From: Planctomycetota bacterium | GTDB lineage: Bacteria; Planctomycetota; J058; J103 | NCBI GenBank assembly: GCA_003694875.1 | Contig: RFJN01000198.1 | Location: forward strand, 1-13,139 | Direction of reading: 5' to 3' | Length of the DNA: 13,139 bases | Shown here: positions 6,106 through 13,078 of the stretch, piece by piece | How positions within the stretch are numbered: position 1 is the stretch's first letter | Layout of the letters: each line of letters opens with the position of its first letter | Notes under the pieces: generated by a model | The model's database searches: none | What the model was told of the DNA's origin: nothing | What the model saw: the letters and a program-made list of their open reading frames with translations, nothing else | Position numbers and translations under genes: made by a program

Positions 6106-6941
6106 CCGGAGCGCGGGTCGAGCGCGGCGCGCAACCCGTCGCCGAGCAGGTTGAAGCCGAGCACCGTGGCTGCGATCGCCAGCCCCGGGTAGAGGCAGAT
6201 CCACGGATAGTCGCGCAGATACGCGACGTTGTCGCTCAGCATGGTGCCCCACTCCGGGGTGCCCGGCTCCGCCCCGAGACCGAGAAAGCCGAGTCCCGCC
6301 GCGTCGAGCACCGCCGTGCCGAGCCCGAGCGTGGCGATCACGATCAGCGGCCCGAGCGCGCCGGGCAGGATGTGGCGCCACAGGATCGCCGGCGGCGAGG
6401 CGCCGAGCGCACGCGCGGCGAGCACGAAGTCGCGCTCGCGCAGCTCCAGCACCGCCGCCCGCATCTGGCGCGCGAACCGCGGCGACTCCGCGATCCCCAC
6501 CGCGATCACCACGTTGATCAACCCGCGGCCGAGCGCGGCGGTGATCGTGAGCGCGAGCACGATCGAGGGCAGCGCCATGAGCATGTCCGCTGCCCGCATG
6601 AGCAGCGTGTCGATCCGCCCGCCGGCGTACCCCGCCACCGCGCCCACCGGGATCCCGAGCACGCACGCCAGTCCCACCGCACCGAGCGCGATCCACAGCG
6701 AGATCCGTGCCCCGTACACCACCCGCGACGCGATGTCCTGCCCCAGCGCGTCGGTGCCGAACCAGAAGCTGCCGCCCGGCGCCTGCAGCGCATGGTCCGG
6801 GCGGGTCGCGTACGGATCGTGCGGCGCGATCGCGGGCGCGAACACCGCCGCGACGAACAGCGCGAGCACGATCAGCAGCCCGAGCGCGGTCTGCCCCCCC
6901 ACCCGCCACCGCCGTCCGGTACGCGTCCCCGCCGTCGCCAT
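6102..6941 (-). CDS. ABC transporter permease, DppC/OppC type
   Basis: A 279-residue inner-membrane permease of the peptide/nickel/opine importer family, pairing with the DppB-type neighbour. N-terminal transmembrane helix at 17-38, then the hallmark PHDPY (40-44) and FGTDALGQDI (61-70) of DppC proteins. The binding-protein-dependent transport domain spans about 77-275, with an EAA loop at 175-194 (AARALGASPPAILWRHILPG) that docks to the ATPase. Its ATG overlaps the TGA of the upstream permease by one base (TGATG), so translation is coupled. No ATPase gene follows: the next gene has its own promoter and unrelated function, so the ATP-binding subunits must be encoded elsewhere. Confidence 0.94.
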   Translation of the reverse strand: MATAGTRTGRRWRVGGQTALGLLIVLALFVAAVFAPAIAPHDPYATRPDHALQAPGGSFWFGTDALGQDIASRVVYGARISLWIALGAVGLACVLGIPVGAVAGYAGGRIDTLLMRAADMLMALPSIVLALTITAALGRGLINVVIAVGIAESPRFARQMRAAVLELRERDFVLAARALGASPPAILWRHILPGALGPLIVIATLGLGTAVLDAAGLGFLGLGAEPGTPEWGTMLSDNVAYLRDYPWICLYPGLAIAATVLGFNLLGDGLRAALDPRSG

Positions 6942-7951
6942 CAGCGCCGCCCCTCCAGCCCGGCGCGGATGCGCGGATCGAGCGCCACGTACAGCAGGTC
7001 GACCGTCAGGTTCGCCGCCACGAACACCACCGCCACCACGAGCACCGCACCCTGCAGCGCCGGCAGATCCTTGCGGCTCGCCGCCTCGACGATGTAGGTG
7101 CCGAGCCCCGGCCACTGGAACACCGTCTCGGTCAGCACCGCGCCGCCGAGCAGCGCCGCGAACTGGATGCCGGTCACCGTCACCACCGGCACGAGCGCGT
7201 TGCGCAGCACGTGCCGCAGCGTGATCCGCACCGGCCCGAGCCCCTTCGCCCGCGCGGTGCGCACGAACTCCTGCCCGAGCACCTCGCGCATGGCCGCGCG
7301 CGTCATGCGTGCGATCACCGCGAGCGGGATCGTGCTGAGCGCGAGCGCGGGCAGCGCGAGGTGCGCGAGCACGTCGCGCACGAGCGCCGGATCGCCGGCG
7401 AGCAGCGCGTCGAGCACGTACAGCCCCGTCACCGGCTCGAGGGTGTAGAGCGGCGAGAGCCGCTGCTGCATGGGGTAGATCGCGATCTGCAGCAGCAGCC
7501 CGAGCCAGAACACGGGAAACGAGATGCCGGCGAGCGCGAGCGTGCTCGTGAGGTGGTCGAGCACCGACCACGGCCAGCGGCGCGCGAGCGCTGCCACCGC
7601 ACCGAGCAGCAGACCGAGCGGCAGCGCGATCACGAACGCCGCGAGTGCGAGCTCGACCGTCGCCGGCACCCGCTCGCGCAGCTCGTCGAGCACCGGCCGA
7701 CGGGTCGCGAACGAGCGGCCGAGATCCCCCCGCAGCGCGCCCCACACGAGCCGCCCCCACTGCACCGGCAGCGGGTCGTACCAGCCGATCGACTCGTTGA
7801 GCGCCCGGATCGCCTCCGGCGTGCCCTTCTCGCCCACGAACGACTCGCCCGGCGAGCCGGGCACGAGGTGCGCCGAGAGCACCACGAGCAGACTCACACC
7901 GGCCAGGATCGGGATCGCGTGCAGCAGCCGTCGCAGCACGTAGCCCGCCAC
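6941..7951 (-). CDS. ABC transporter permease, DppB/OppB type
   Basis: A 336-residue inner-membrane permease. It starts with the DppB-typical YVLRRLLHAIPILAGVS (4-20), the first helix running to about residue 30; conserved DPLPVQW at 59-65 and a permease domain from about 95 to the end; EAA loop at 231-250 (RTARAKGLGPVRITLRHVLR). The start is a GTG at 7951, chosen because family alignment begins there and GGCGGGGG lies upstream; the frame itself is open further upstream into the binding-protein gene, but that part is not permease-like. It begins 22 nt after the binding-protein stop and overlaps the next permease by one base, showing one operon. Confidence 0.92.
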   Translation of the reverse strand: MAGYVLRRLLHAIPILAGVSLLVVLSAHLVPGSPGESFVGEKGTPEAIRALNESIGWYDPLPVQWGRLVWGALRGDLGRSFATRRPVLDELRERVPATVELALAAFVIALPLGLLLGAVAALARRWPWSVLDHLTSTLALAGISFPVFWLGLLLQIAIYPMQQRLSPLYTLEPVTGLYVLDALLAGDPALVRDVLAHLALPALALSTIPLAVIARMTRAAMREVLGQEFVRTARAKGLGPVRITLRHVLRNALVPVVTVTGIQFAALLGGAVLTETVFQWPGLGTYIVEAASRKDLPALQGAVLVVAVVFVAANLTVDLLYVALDPRIRAGLEGRR

Positions 7952-7973
7952 CGCGCCCGCGCCCCCGCCGCGT

Positions 7974-9605
7974 TCACTCGGGGCTGCGGCCTGTAAGCCG
8001 CACCCCGGCGAACAGCTTGCGCCCGGTGGGGTGCAGCACGAAGCCGCGCACCTGCTCGCGCACCGCGGCGAGCTGCGCGGGGTGCACGAGCGGCACGAGA
8101 GGCGCGCGTTCGGCGAGTTCGCGCTCGAGCCGGCGGTACAGCCGGATGCGCCTCGCGGGATCGCGCAGCGTCTGCGCCTCGAGCAGCGCGGTGTCGATGC
8201 CGGGATCGGAGAAGAACGAGAAGTTCGTGCCGCCGAGGTTGGCACTGTGGAAGAAGACGAACAGGAAGTTGTCGGGATCGGCCACGTCCGCGGTCCAGCC
8301 GAGCAGGCACATGTCGTGCTCGCCCTGCCGCGTCTTGTGCAGATAGATGTCCCAGGGATAGGTCACGATCGTGCACCGCAGCCCGATCTCGGCGAGCTGG
8401 CTCTTGATCAGCTGCGCGATCTTCTTCGGCTCGGGCATGTAGGGCCGCGGGATCGGCATGGCCCATAGCGTGAACTCGTGGCCGGGCTCGAGCCCCGCCT
8501 CGGCGAGCAGGGCGCGTGCGCGCTCGAGATCGCGGCCCGGGGCATGCGCCCCCTCGGGCGGAGCGAGCACCGTCGGCGGACAGATCTGCACCGCCGGCTG
8601 CGCATGGCCATGGAAGTTGAGCCGCACGAGCGCCTCGCGGTCGATCGCGAGCGAGATCGCACGGCGTACCCGCGGATCGTCGAGCGGGCGGTTGCGACAG
8701 TTGAACGCGAGATAGCCCACCGACATGCCCGGCTGCTCGATCACCCGCACCCCCGGCGTCTTCGCGAGCCGCTCGACGTCGATCGGATTCACCCCGTCGA
8801 TCGCGTGCACCTCGCCCGCCTCGAGCAGCCGCCGCCGCGCACCGTTGTCGGCGATCGACAGCAGCACCACCCGCTCGATCGCGGGCTTCGGTCCCCAGTA
8901 GTGCTCGTTGCGGCGCAGCACGATCCGCTGCCCCGTCTCCCAGCGTTCGAAGACGAAGGGGCCGGTGCCGATCGGCTGCCGCGCGAAGGCGTCGCGCGCC
9001 TCGCGGCTCGCGAGCTTGCCCGGCGGCACGATGAACGCCGTGTAGACCGTCAGGTTGCCGAGAAACAGCCGCGGGGCGAGCGCGCGCCGCAGCGTGAAGC
9101 GCACGTGCCGCGCGTCGAGCGCCTGCACCCGCTCGATGTCCTGGTACAGCGCGGTGTTGAGGATCTCGGCGTCGTGCGCCGGGTGCTTCGGATCGATGAT
9201 GCGCGAGAAGGTGAACACCACCGCCTCGGCGTCGCAGGGGCTGCCGTCGTGAAACCGAACCCCCTTGCGCAGCGTGAACGTCCAGCGCAAGCCGTCCTCG
9301 CTCACCTCCCAGGACGTCGCGAGCGCGGGCTCGATCTCGGTGCCGTGCGCGGCGTAGCGCACCAGCCCCTCGAAGATGTTGGCGGCCACGAGAACCGACT
9401 CGCCGTCGTCCATCTTCTGCGGATCGAGCGTGACCGCGTCCGCGCCGCGGGCGTACACGAACGTGCTCGTGTTGGCCGACCGCTTCGCGCCGCCGGCCGT
9501 ACCGCCCCGGTCGCAGCCGAGCGGCGCCACGGCCAGGGCCCCGATCGCCACGGCGATCGCGAGCGCCCCGAGGCGGCGGCGTACCGTCTGTCGTCGGCTC
9601 GTCAT
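7974..9605 (-). CDS. Peptide/nickel-type ABC transporter substrate-binding lipoprotein (SBP_bac_5)
   Basis: A 543-residue extracytoplasmic solute-binding protein of family 5 (DppA/OppA/NikA-like), which delivers oligopeptides or similar ligands to the two permeases encoded next. A basic N-terminus, hydrophobic core 12-27 and PLGC put lipidation at Cys31. Family hallmarks: ALATSWEVSEDGLRWTFTLRKGVRFHDGSP (starts at 94), PIGTGPF (211-217), RNEHYWG (232-238), DPRVRRAISLAIDRE (310-324) and GWTADVADPDNFL (436-448). Full length for the family. Start ATG 9605 has no Shine-Dalgarno but a TAGACT -10 ends 9 nt before it, so the mRNA is probably leaderless or nearly so. It heads a three-gene operon. The ligand cannot be told from sequence; peptides are the default. 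Confidence 0.95.
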   Translation of the reverse strand: MTSRRQTVRRRLGALAIAVAIGALAVAPLGCDRGGTAGGAKRSANTSTFVYARGADAVTLDPQKMDDGESVLVAANIFEGLVRYAAHGTEIEPALATSWEVSEDGLRWTFTLRKGVRFHDGSPCDAEAVVFTFSRIIDPKHPAHDAEILNTALYQDIERVQALDARHVRFTLRRALAPRLFLGNLTVYTAFIVPPGKLASREARDAFARQPIGTGPFVFERWETGQRIVLRRNEHYWGPKPAIERVVLLSIADNGARRRLLEAGEVHAIDGVNPIDVERLAKTPGVRVIEQPGMSVGYLAFNCRNRPLDDPRVRRAISLAIDREALVRLNFHGHAQPAVQICPPTVLAPPEGAHAPGRDLERARALLAEAGLEPGHEFTLWAMPIPRPYMPEPKKIAQLIKSQLAEIGLRCTIVTYPWDIYLHKTRQGEHDMCLLGWTADVADPDNFLFVFFHSANLGGTNFSFFSDPGIDTALLEAQTLRDPARRIRLYRRLERELAERAPLVPLVHPAQLAAVREQVRGFVLHPTGRKLFAGVRLTGRSPE

Positions 9606-9614
9606 GGGAGGGCG

Positions 9615-9644
9615 AGTCTAGTCGTGCGGCCGAGCCGCCGTCAA
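9615..9644 (-). promoter_or_regulatory. Promoter of the ABC importer operon
   Basis: TTGACG (9644-9639), 18-nt spacer, TAGACT (9620-9615) on the - strand. The -10 ends 9 nt before the ATG at 9605 and the gap (CGCCCTCCC) has no Shine-Dalgarno, so transcription should start at or within a few bases of the start codon. Confidence 0.6.
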
Positions 9645-9672
9645 GCCGTGGCCGGCGCGGGCGCGTTCGCCT

Positions 9673-9746
9673 CCGGCGTTCCCGCACCCGGGCGGGAACG
9701 CCGCGCGGTGTCGCGGCAGGCGTCGACGCGCCCGGGGTCGACGCCT
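9673..9746. other. Two tandem perfect hairpins upstream of the ABC operon
   Basis: First hairpin: GGCGTTCCCGC (9673-9683) pairs perfectly with GCGGGAACGCC (9690-9700), 6-nt loop. Second: GCAGGCGTCGAC (9714-9725) pairs perfectly with GTCGACGCCTGC (9735-9746), 9-nt loop. They lie upstream of the ABC operon promoter, 13 bp apart. No T-run follows either arm on either strand, so ordinary intrinsic termination is not indicated. Operator, structured RNA or remnants of a repeat are all possible. Confidence 0.5.
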
Positions 9747-9905
9747 GCGGGGCGGTGCGGGAGCGTGTCCTGTCCGCGGTTGGGGCGGGCGGGGAGGCCC
9801 TCCCGCTGCGGGCGGCCGGGCGTGCGGGGGCGCGGTGTACCGATCGGGTTCTCGTTGGGTGGCTGCGATGTCTTGTGGGGCTTGGGGTTGTGCGATCACC
9901 TCTCA

Positions 9906-10022
9906 ATGAAGGCGATGCTGGCCCAGGTGTCGGGTACCGTCGTTCTCGGCATTTTCATATCGCGGCTAGCCAAGAGGGGGCTTGCCGTTTCCTCGCCGCA
10001 GGCAACGTTGCTGGCTTCGTGC
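9906..10022. repeat. Dispersed diverged repeat, copy B
   Basis: Partner of copy A at 2269-2391, with 61 of 90 bases identical over the ungapped core 9924-10013. On the + strand it begins with ATG 9906 and encodes a hydrophobic stretch (VVLGIFISRLAKRGLAV) followed by SPQA. In the codon-aligned antisense frame it shares R.EN..N.GTRHL with copy A but is interrupted by stop codons, so an antisense protein would be broken here. Both copies sit in the only two large gene-poor gaps of the window. Confidence 0.6.
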
Positions 10023-10324
10023 GCGGCGAAGTCAGCTGCGCCTGCGGCCTGCACAGATCGCTCCGGCCACGTAGGCGGTTGTGCCTTGCACCGGACGGCG
10101 CGGCTTGGTGGTGCAATGGCGAACCCGCACGCCCCGCGGCGACGGCGAGACGCCGTCGCTCCGACAACTATGTGGCGCTCCGCGTGTTGGTCATCCGCCG
10201 GCCGTATGCTGCCTCCTTGGGCAGCCTCGCTGCAGTAGCGGCCTCCAGGCGACGCAACGCCTTGTCGCGCCGTTTGTTGCAGGTCTGCAAGCGCTTGCTC
10301 AGGGGCCTTGGGATCCGCCCCCCC

Positions 10325-11680
10325 CTACGTGGCCTGGTGGGCGATCACCACCCAGCGCGAGCCGTCCCAGCGAAAGACGTTGGTCACCGGGTGCTCGTTG
10401 CGGGTGCGCGAACTCTGCGGCATGGCGACGCGTTCGATCAGCGACACGAACGCCAGTTCCCCCGTCTGCTCGGCATACATCTGCGTCAGTTCCACCGCCG
10501 ACGGGCGGTCGACGCTGAAGATCTGCTCGAAGCCGTTGCGCACCTCCTCCCAGCCGCGCAACAGCACCCCGTTCGGGTGGGTGCAGCGCACCGAGCCGTC
10601 GTGCGCCCACAGCCGCGCCATCTGGCCGATATCCCGGCCCTGCAGCGCCCGGTAGAACTCCTCGTTCGCCTCGAGCACGCTCGGGCGCTTGTCGCCGCCC
10701 TCGCGCCGGACCGGAAGCTCCGGCGGCAGTTCCGGGGTGATCACCGGCGCCGGCCCCTCGAACACGATCTCCTTGCGCTTCTTGCCCATGGGCGAGGAGC
10801 GGCGGGGATAGCGTCCGCGGCGCTTGAGCGGGGTCGCGGTGTCGGGCACGATGCTCAGCGCGGGCTGGGTGGCGGGTGCACTCGCCGCCGCACCGCGCTC
10901 GGGCTGGTTGGGCGTGCTGCGCGCGGTGATCACCCCCGGTGCGGGGGGCGAGCTGCGGCGCGCCGCCGCCGGCCGGGCGGCGGCCTTCTTCGCCGCAGCC
11001 TTCTTCGTGGCAGTCTTCTTTTCCGCGCTCCTGCTTGCCGTCGCCTTCGCGGCGCTCGCCTTCTTGTCCGCGCTCGTCTTCCTGGTGGCCGTCTTCTTCG
11101 CGCTGCTCTTCTTCGCGGTCTTCTTCGTTCCGCTCGCCTTCTTCGTGGCGGTGGCCTTCTTCGCCGCGGTCTTCTTCTTGCTGGCCGTCGTCTTCGTCGC
11201 CGTTCGCCGGGTGCGTGCAGGGCTCTTGCTCGTCACGGTGCTCTTCTTCTTCCTCGTCTCCGTCCCGCTCGCGCGGCGACCGGTGGCCGCCTTCGCAGTC
11301 TTCGCCTGGCGGGAACTCGCCTTCGTCTTCGTCTTCGCCTTCGCCTTGTTGGCGCCCCTCGCGCTCGTCGCCTTCTTCTTCGCCGCTTTCCTGCTCGCGC
11401 GCGTGGCCCCCGACGACTTCGACCGCTTCGCCTTGGTTGCCTTGCTCGCCGTCGCCGTCTTCGTCTTCTTCGCCGTGGACCGCGCCGTCCGCTTGCTCGC
11501 TGTCGTCTTCTTCTTCGCGGTCTTCGCCGTGCTCTTCGAACTCTTGCCCCTGGCGGAACGCGTCGTCTTCGCCTTCGTGCGGCTCGTCGTCGTCCGCTTG
11601 CCGCCGCTCGCCTTCTTCTTCGAGGCCGCCGCCCGGCCGCCCGTCGCCGCCTTGCGCCTGCTCGCCTTCGTGCTCGCCAT
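10325..11680 (-). CDS. Histone H1-like tail fused to an NTF2/SnoaL-like domain
   Basis: A 451-residue two-part protein. Residues 1-243 are Lys/Ala/Thr/Ser-rich with AAKK and KKTA type repeats; by my count 86 of 243 are Lys or Arg, three are acidic and none is aromatic, as in bacterial H1-like/AlgP-like nucleoid proteins that bind DNA through disordered basic tails. Residues 244-334 form a Pro/Ala/Arg-rich linker. Residues 335-451 are a SnoaL/NTF2-like cone domain (VLEANEEFYRALQGRD, ARLWAHDG.VRCTHPNG, LRGWEEVRNGFEQIF, TNVFRWDGSRWVVIAHQAT), a family of small-ligand binding or enzyme domains. Start ATG 11680 has GGGAG 6 nt upstream. An internal ATG (codon 298, 10789) could start a free NTF2 protein but lacks a Shine-Dalgarno. 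The frame is continuous, so a true fusion is most likely. The DNA-binding role is inferred from composition. Confidence 0.85.
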   Translation of the reverse strand: MASTKASRRKAATGGRAAASKKKASGGKRTTTSRTKAKTTRSARGKSSKSTAKTAKKKTTASKRTARSTAKKTKTATASKATKAKRSKSSGATRASRKAAKKKATSARGANKAKAKTKTKASSRQAKTAKAATGRRASGTETRKKKSTVTSKSPARTRRTATKTTASKKKTAAKKATATKKASGTKKTAKKSSAKKTATRKTSADKKASAAKATASRSAEKKTATKKAAAKKAAARPAAARRSSPPAPGVITARSTPNQPERGAAASAPATQPALSIVPDTATPLKRRGRYPRRSSPMGKKRKEIVFEGPAPVITPELPPELPVRREGGDKRPSVLEANEEFYRALQGRDIGQMARLWAHDGSVRCTHPNGVLLRGWEEVRNGFEQIFSVDRPSAVELTQMYAEQTGELAFVSLIERVAMPQSSRTRNEHPVTNVFRWDGSRWVVIAHQAT

Positions 11681-11814
11681 CACCCGCTCCCGGCTCGGCG
11701 TCCCCGTCGCTCGTCCCCAGCGCACAACCGCGCCCCCATCCGGGCATCGGCAGCCGAGGCCGTCCGGTGTAGCCCGGAGCGAGTCGGGCCCGCGGGCCGG
11801 GCGTACACGTGCCG

Positions 11815-11844
11815 ATCTTAGCGATTCTCGCCCGCGCGCGCCAA
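11815..11844 (-). promoter_or_regulatory. Putative promoter of the H1-like/NTF2 gene
   Basis: On the - strand: TTGGCG (11844-11839), 18-nt spacer, TAAGAT (11820-11815). It is a moderate match to sigma70. It would give a leader of about 130 nt before ATG 11680. Confidence 0.4.
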
Positions 11845-12024
11845 TCGTCCCCGAGCCCGCCGCGGCGCGCACACGCCGGCGGTCAAGGCGCGGCGAACAC
11901 GCGCCGACAGATGGGCTAGGAACAGCGCACGAGTGTCCGCGCTGGCAGACGGTCGGGACGGCGGTTGGGGATCCGGCCCCCAGCCGCGCGCAGCGACGGC
12001 AACCGCCGGATCCGGGGAGGTTCC
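11845..12024 (+). promoter_or_regulatory. Upstream region of the 126-residue gene with overlapping inverted repeats
   Basis: CGGCGGTT (11959-11966) is complementary to AACCGCCG (12001-12008), and GGATCCGG (11969-11976) to CCGGATCC (12006-12013). The two pairings share 12006-12008 and cross in order, so they are mutually exclusive or would form a pseudoknot just before the Shine-Dalgarno GGGGAGG (12014-12020). No convincing -35/-10 pair was found for this strand; TAGGAA near 11915 is a weak candidate -10. Confidence 0.35.
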
Positions 12025-12405
12025 ATGGACCATTCCGACACCGAGAGCCGGGTCCTGAAGAAGGTCTACTTCATCAAGAAGGCGCGCGAGGGCGAGGAAC
12101 TCGTCACGCTGCTCAAGAACAAGTTCAAGACCATCGACGCGATCCGCGACGTCATGGGCTGGTACCGCGAGGGCCGCGAGTTCTTCGTCGATCTGTGCGG
12201 GCGCGAACCGGCGGGCGACGACGACAGGCCGCGCAGGCTGCGCTTCCGCATCTCGCGCTGGACGAGTGCGGGCGACAACAACCGCTCGGTGCTCGGCGCG
12301 ATCGGTCACATCCTCGCCTGGCTCGACGAGGAACTGCCCTTCGACATAGCACTCGTGCCCTACCAGCAGCTCGAACCGAGGCCGGGCACGTACTCGCTCA
12401 ACTGA
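12025..12405 (+). CDS. Conserved-looking small cytoplasmic protein, function unknown
   Basis: A 126-residue soluble protein that I do not recognise. It is charged and mixed alpha/beta in appearance: an N-terminal helix-prone half (residues 9-56, KKVYFIKKAREGEELVTLL and FKTIDAIRDVMGWY), a disordered acidic loop at 62-70 (EPAGDDDRP), a basic strand (RRLRFRISRW, 70-79), and a helix at 85-103. There is no signal peptide, membrane segment or metal motif. Start ATG 12025 is chosen for GGGGAGG at 12014-12020; a TTG 20 codons upstream is an unlikely alternative. It is monocistronic, with a strong terminator 32 nt after the stop. It faces LemA tail to tail. Codon use is normal for the window, and the clean start, stop and terminator argue that it is a real gene. 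Confidence 0.8.
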   Translation: MDHSDTESRVLKKVYFIKKAREGEELVTLLKNKFKTIDAIRDVMGWYREGREFFVDLCGREPAGDDDRPRRLRFRISRWTSAGDNNRSVLGAIGHILAWLDEELPFDIALVPYQQLEPRPGTYSLN

Positions 12406-12437
12406 ACCACGACCCACGACGAGGGAGGGAGTGGGGC

Positions 12438-12468
12438 GCGCCGCGGCAGCCGCCGCGGCGCTTTTCTT
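12438..12468 (+). terminator. Rho-independent terminator of the 126-residue gene
   Basis: Perfect 10-bp stem GCGCCGCGGC (12438-12447) with GCCGCGGCGC (12452-12461), 4-nt loop AGCC, followed by TTTTCTT (12462-12468). It lies between two convergent genes; there is no T-run on the LemA side, so it serves the + strand. Confidence 0.92.
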
Positions 12469-12514
12469 GTCTGGCCTTCGTGCAGCCGGTCGCGTCCGCG
12501 CGCGAACCCCGCGC

Positions 12515-13078
12515 TCAGAACTTCACCTTGACCGCCTTGCGCTCCTCCTCGCTGTCCACCTCGAAGAACTCCGCCGGCTCGAAGTGGAACATGGCGGCCA
12601 CGATGTTGGTGGGCAGCATCTCGACCTTGTTGTTGTACTGCAGAACCGCCGCGTTGTAGCCCTGGCGGGCGTACGCGATCGCGTTCTCGGTCTCGGTGAG
12701 TTCACCCTGCAGCGAGACGAAGTTGGTGTTCGCCTTGAGGTCGGGGTAGTTCTCCGCGACCGCGAACAGCGTGTTGAGCCCGCGGCTGAGTTGCGCATCG
12801 GCGGCCGCCGCCTCGCGCGGCTGGCCCGAGATCAGCCCCGCGCGCGCCTTGGCGATGTTCTCGAGCACCTCCTTCTCGTGCTGCAGATAGCCCTTGACCG
12901 TCTCCACGAGGTTAGGGATCAGGTCGTAGCGGCGCTTGAGCTGCACGTCGATCTGCGCCCACGACTCCTTCACCTTGTTGCGTGCGCGCACGAGCCCGTT
13001 GTACAGACCCATGAACATCACGAAGAACAGCACGGCGAGTGCGCCGAGAACGAGCAGCGTGATCAGGACAGCCGACAT
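12515..13078 (-). CDS. lemA: LemA family protein
   Basis: A 187-residue membrane-anchored LemA protein, full length for the family. An N-terminal transmembrane helix (about 4-26) is followed by the signature YNGLVRARNKVKESWAQID (26-44), VQLKRRYDLIPNLVETVKGY (45-64) and an all-helical bundle; the C-terminus FEVDSEEERKAVKVKF is typical. LemA proteins have a short cytoplasmic or periplasmic N-terminus and a four-helix bundle; their molecular role is unclear, and they often sit beside TPM-domain or HtpX protease genes. No such gene follows here (downstream is a convergent gene), and the upstream side lies outside the window. Start ATG 13078 has GGGGGGAG about 6 nt upstream. No clear -35/-10 pair was found in the 61 bp left before the window end. 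Confidence 0.95.
   Translation of the reverse strand: MSAVLITLLVLGALAVLFFVMFMGLYNGLVRARNKVKESWAQIDVQLKRRYDLIPNLVETVKGYLQHEKEVLENIAKARAGLISGQPREAAAADAQLSRGLNTLFAVAENYPDLKANTNFVSLQGELTETENAIAYARQGYNAAVLQYNNKVEMLPTNIVAAMFHFEPAEFFEVDSEEERKAVKVKF

Larger units (their letters stand above)
9647..10324. other. Gene-poor intergenic region with hairpins and repeat copy B
   Basis: No gene with convincing features lies between the ABC operon promoter and the end of the H1-like fusion gene. It holds the tandem hairpins at 9673-9746, repeat copy B (9906-10022) and a 9-bp perfect hairpin at 10139-10159 (GCGACGGCG, loop AGA, CGCCGTCGC; no T-run). The + frame from ATG 9906 stays open to 10238 (110 codons) but has no Shine-Dalgarno and an atypical composition after residue 35. 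The base composition is visibly more even than in the flanking genes, as expected of decayed or non-coding DNA. Confidence 0.55.

Noticed and set aside
10139..10159. 9-bp perfect hairpin as a terminator for the H1-like gene
   Set aside because: It lies about 165 bp beyond the stop codon and has no T-run on the - strand.
8478..10238. + strand open frame (586 codons) opposite the binding-protein gene
   Set aside because: Antisense shadow of a well-supported SBP_bac_5 gene; His/Arg/Pro-rich with no family features. Only its last 110 codons (from ATG 9906) fall outside that gene and are treated under repeat copy B.
11000..11660. Tandem repeat or CRISPR-like periodicity in the CTTCTTCG-rich tract
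   Set aside because: The periodicity comes from Lys-Lys/Ala codons of the H1-like tail; units are irregular and there are no spacers.
9755..11821. Long + strand open frame (688 codons), Leu/Arg/Ala-rich, opposite the H1-like gene
   Set aside because: It is the antisense shadow of the Lys/Ala codon-biased tail (AAG and GCC read backwards give Leu/Phe/Gly). It spans intergenic DNA, repeat copy B and another gene, and has no domain or start signal.
10824..12659. + strand open frame (611 codons) with a highly hydrophobic Phe/Leu/Val/Ala region that looks like a membrane protein
   Set aside because: The hydrophobic part is exactly antisense to the Lys-rich H1 tail (CTT/TTC read from AAG/GAA); it also runs through an intrinsic terminator and across two real genes.
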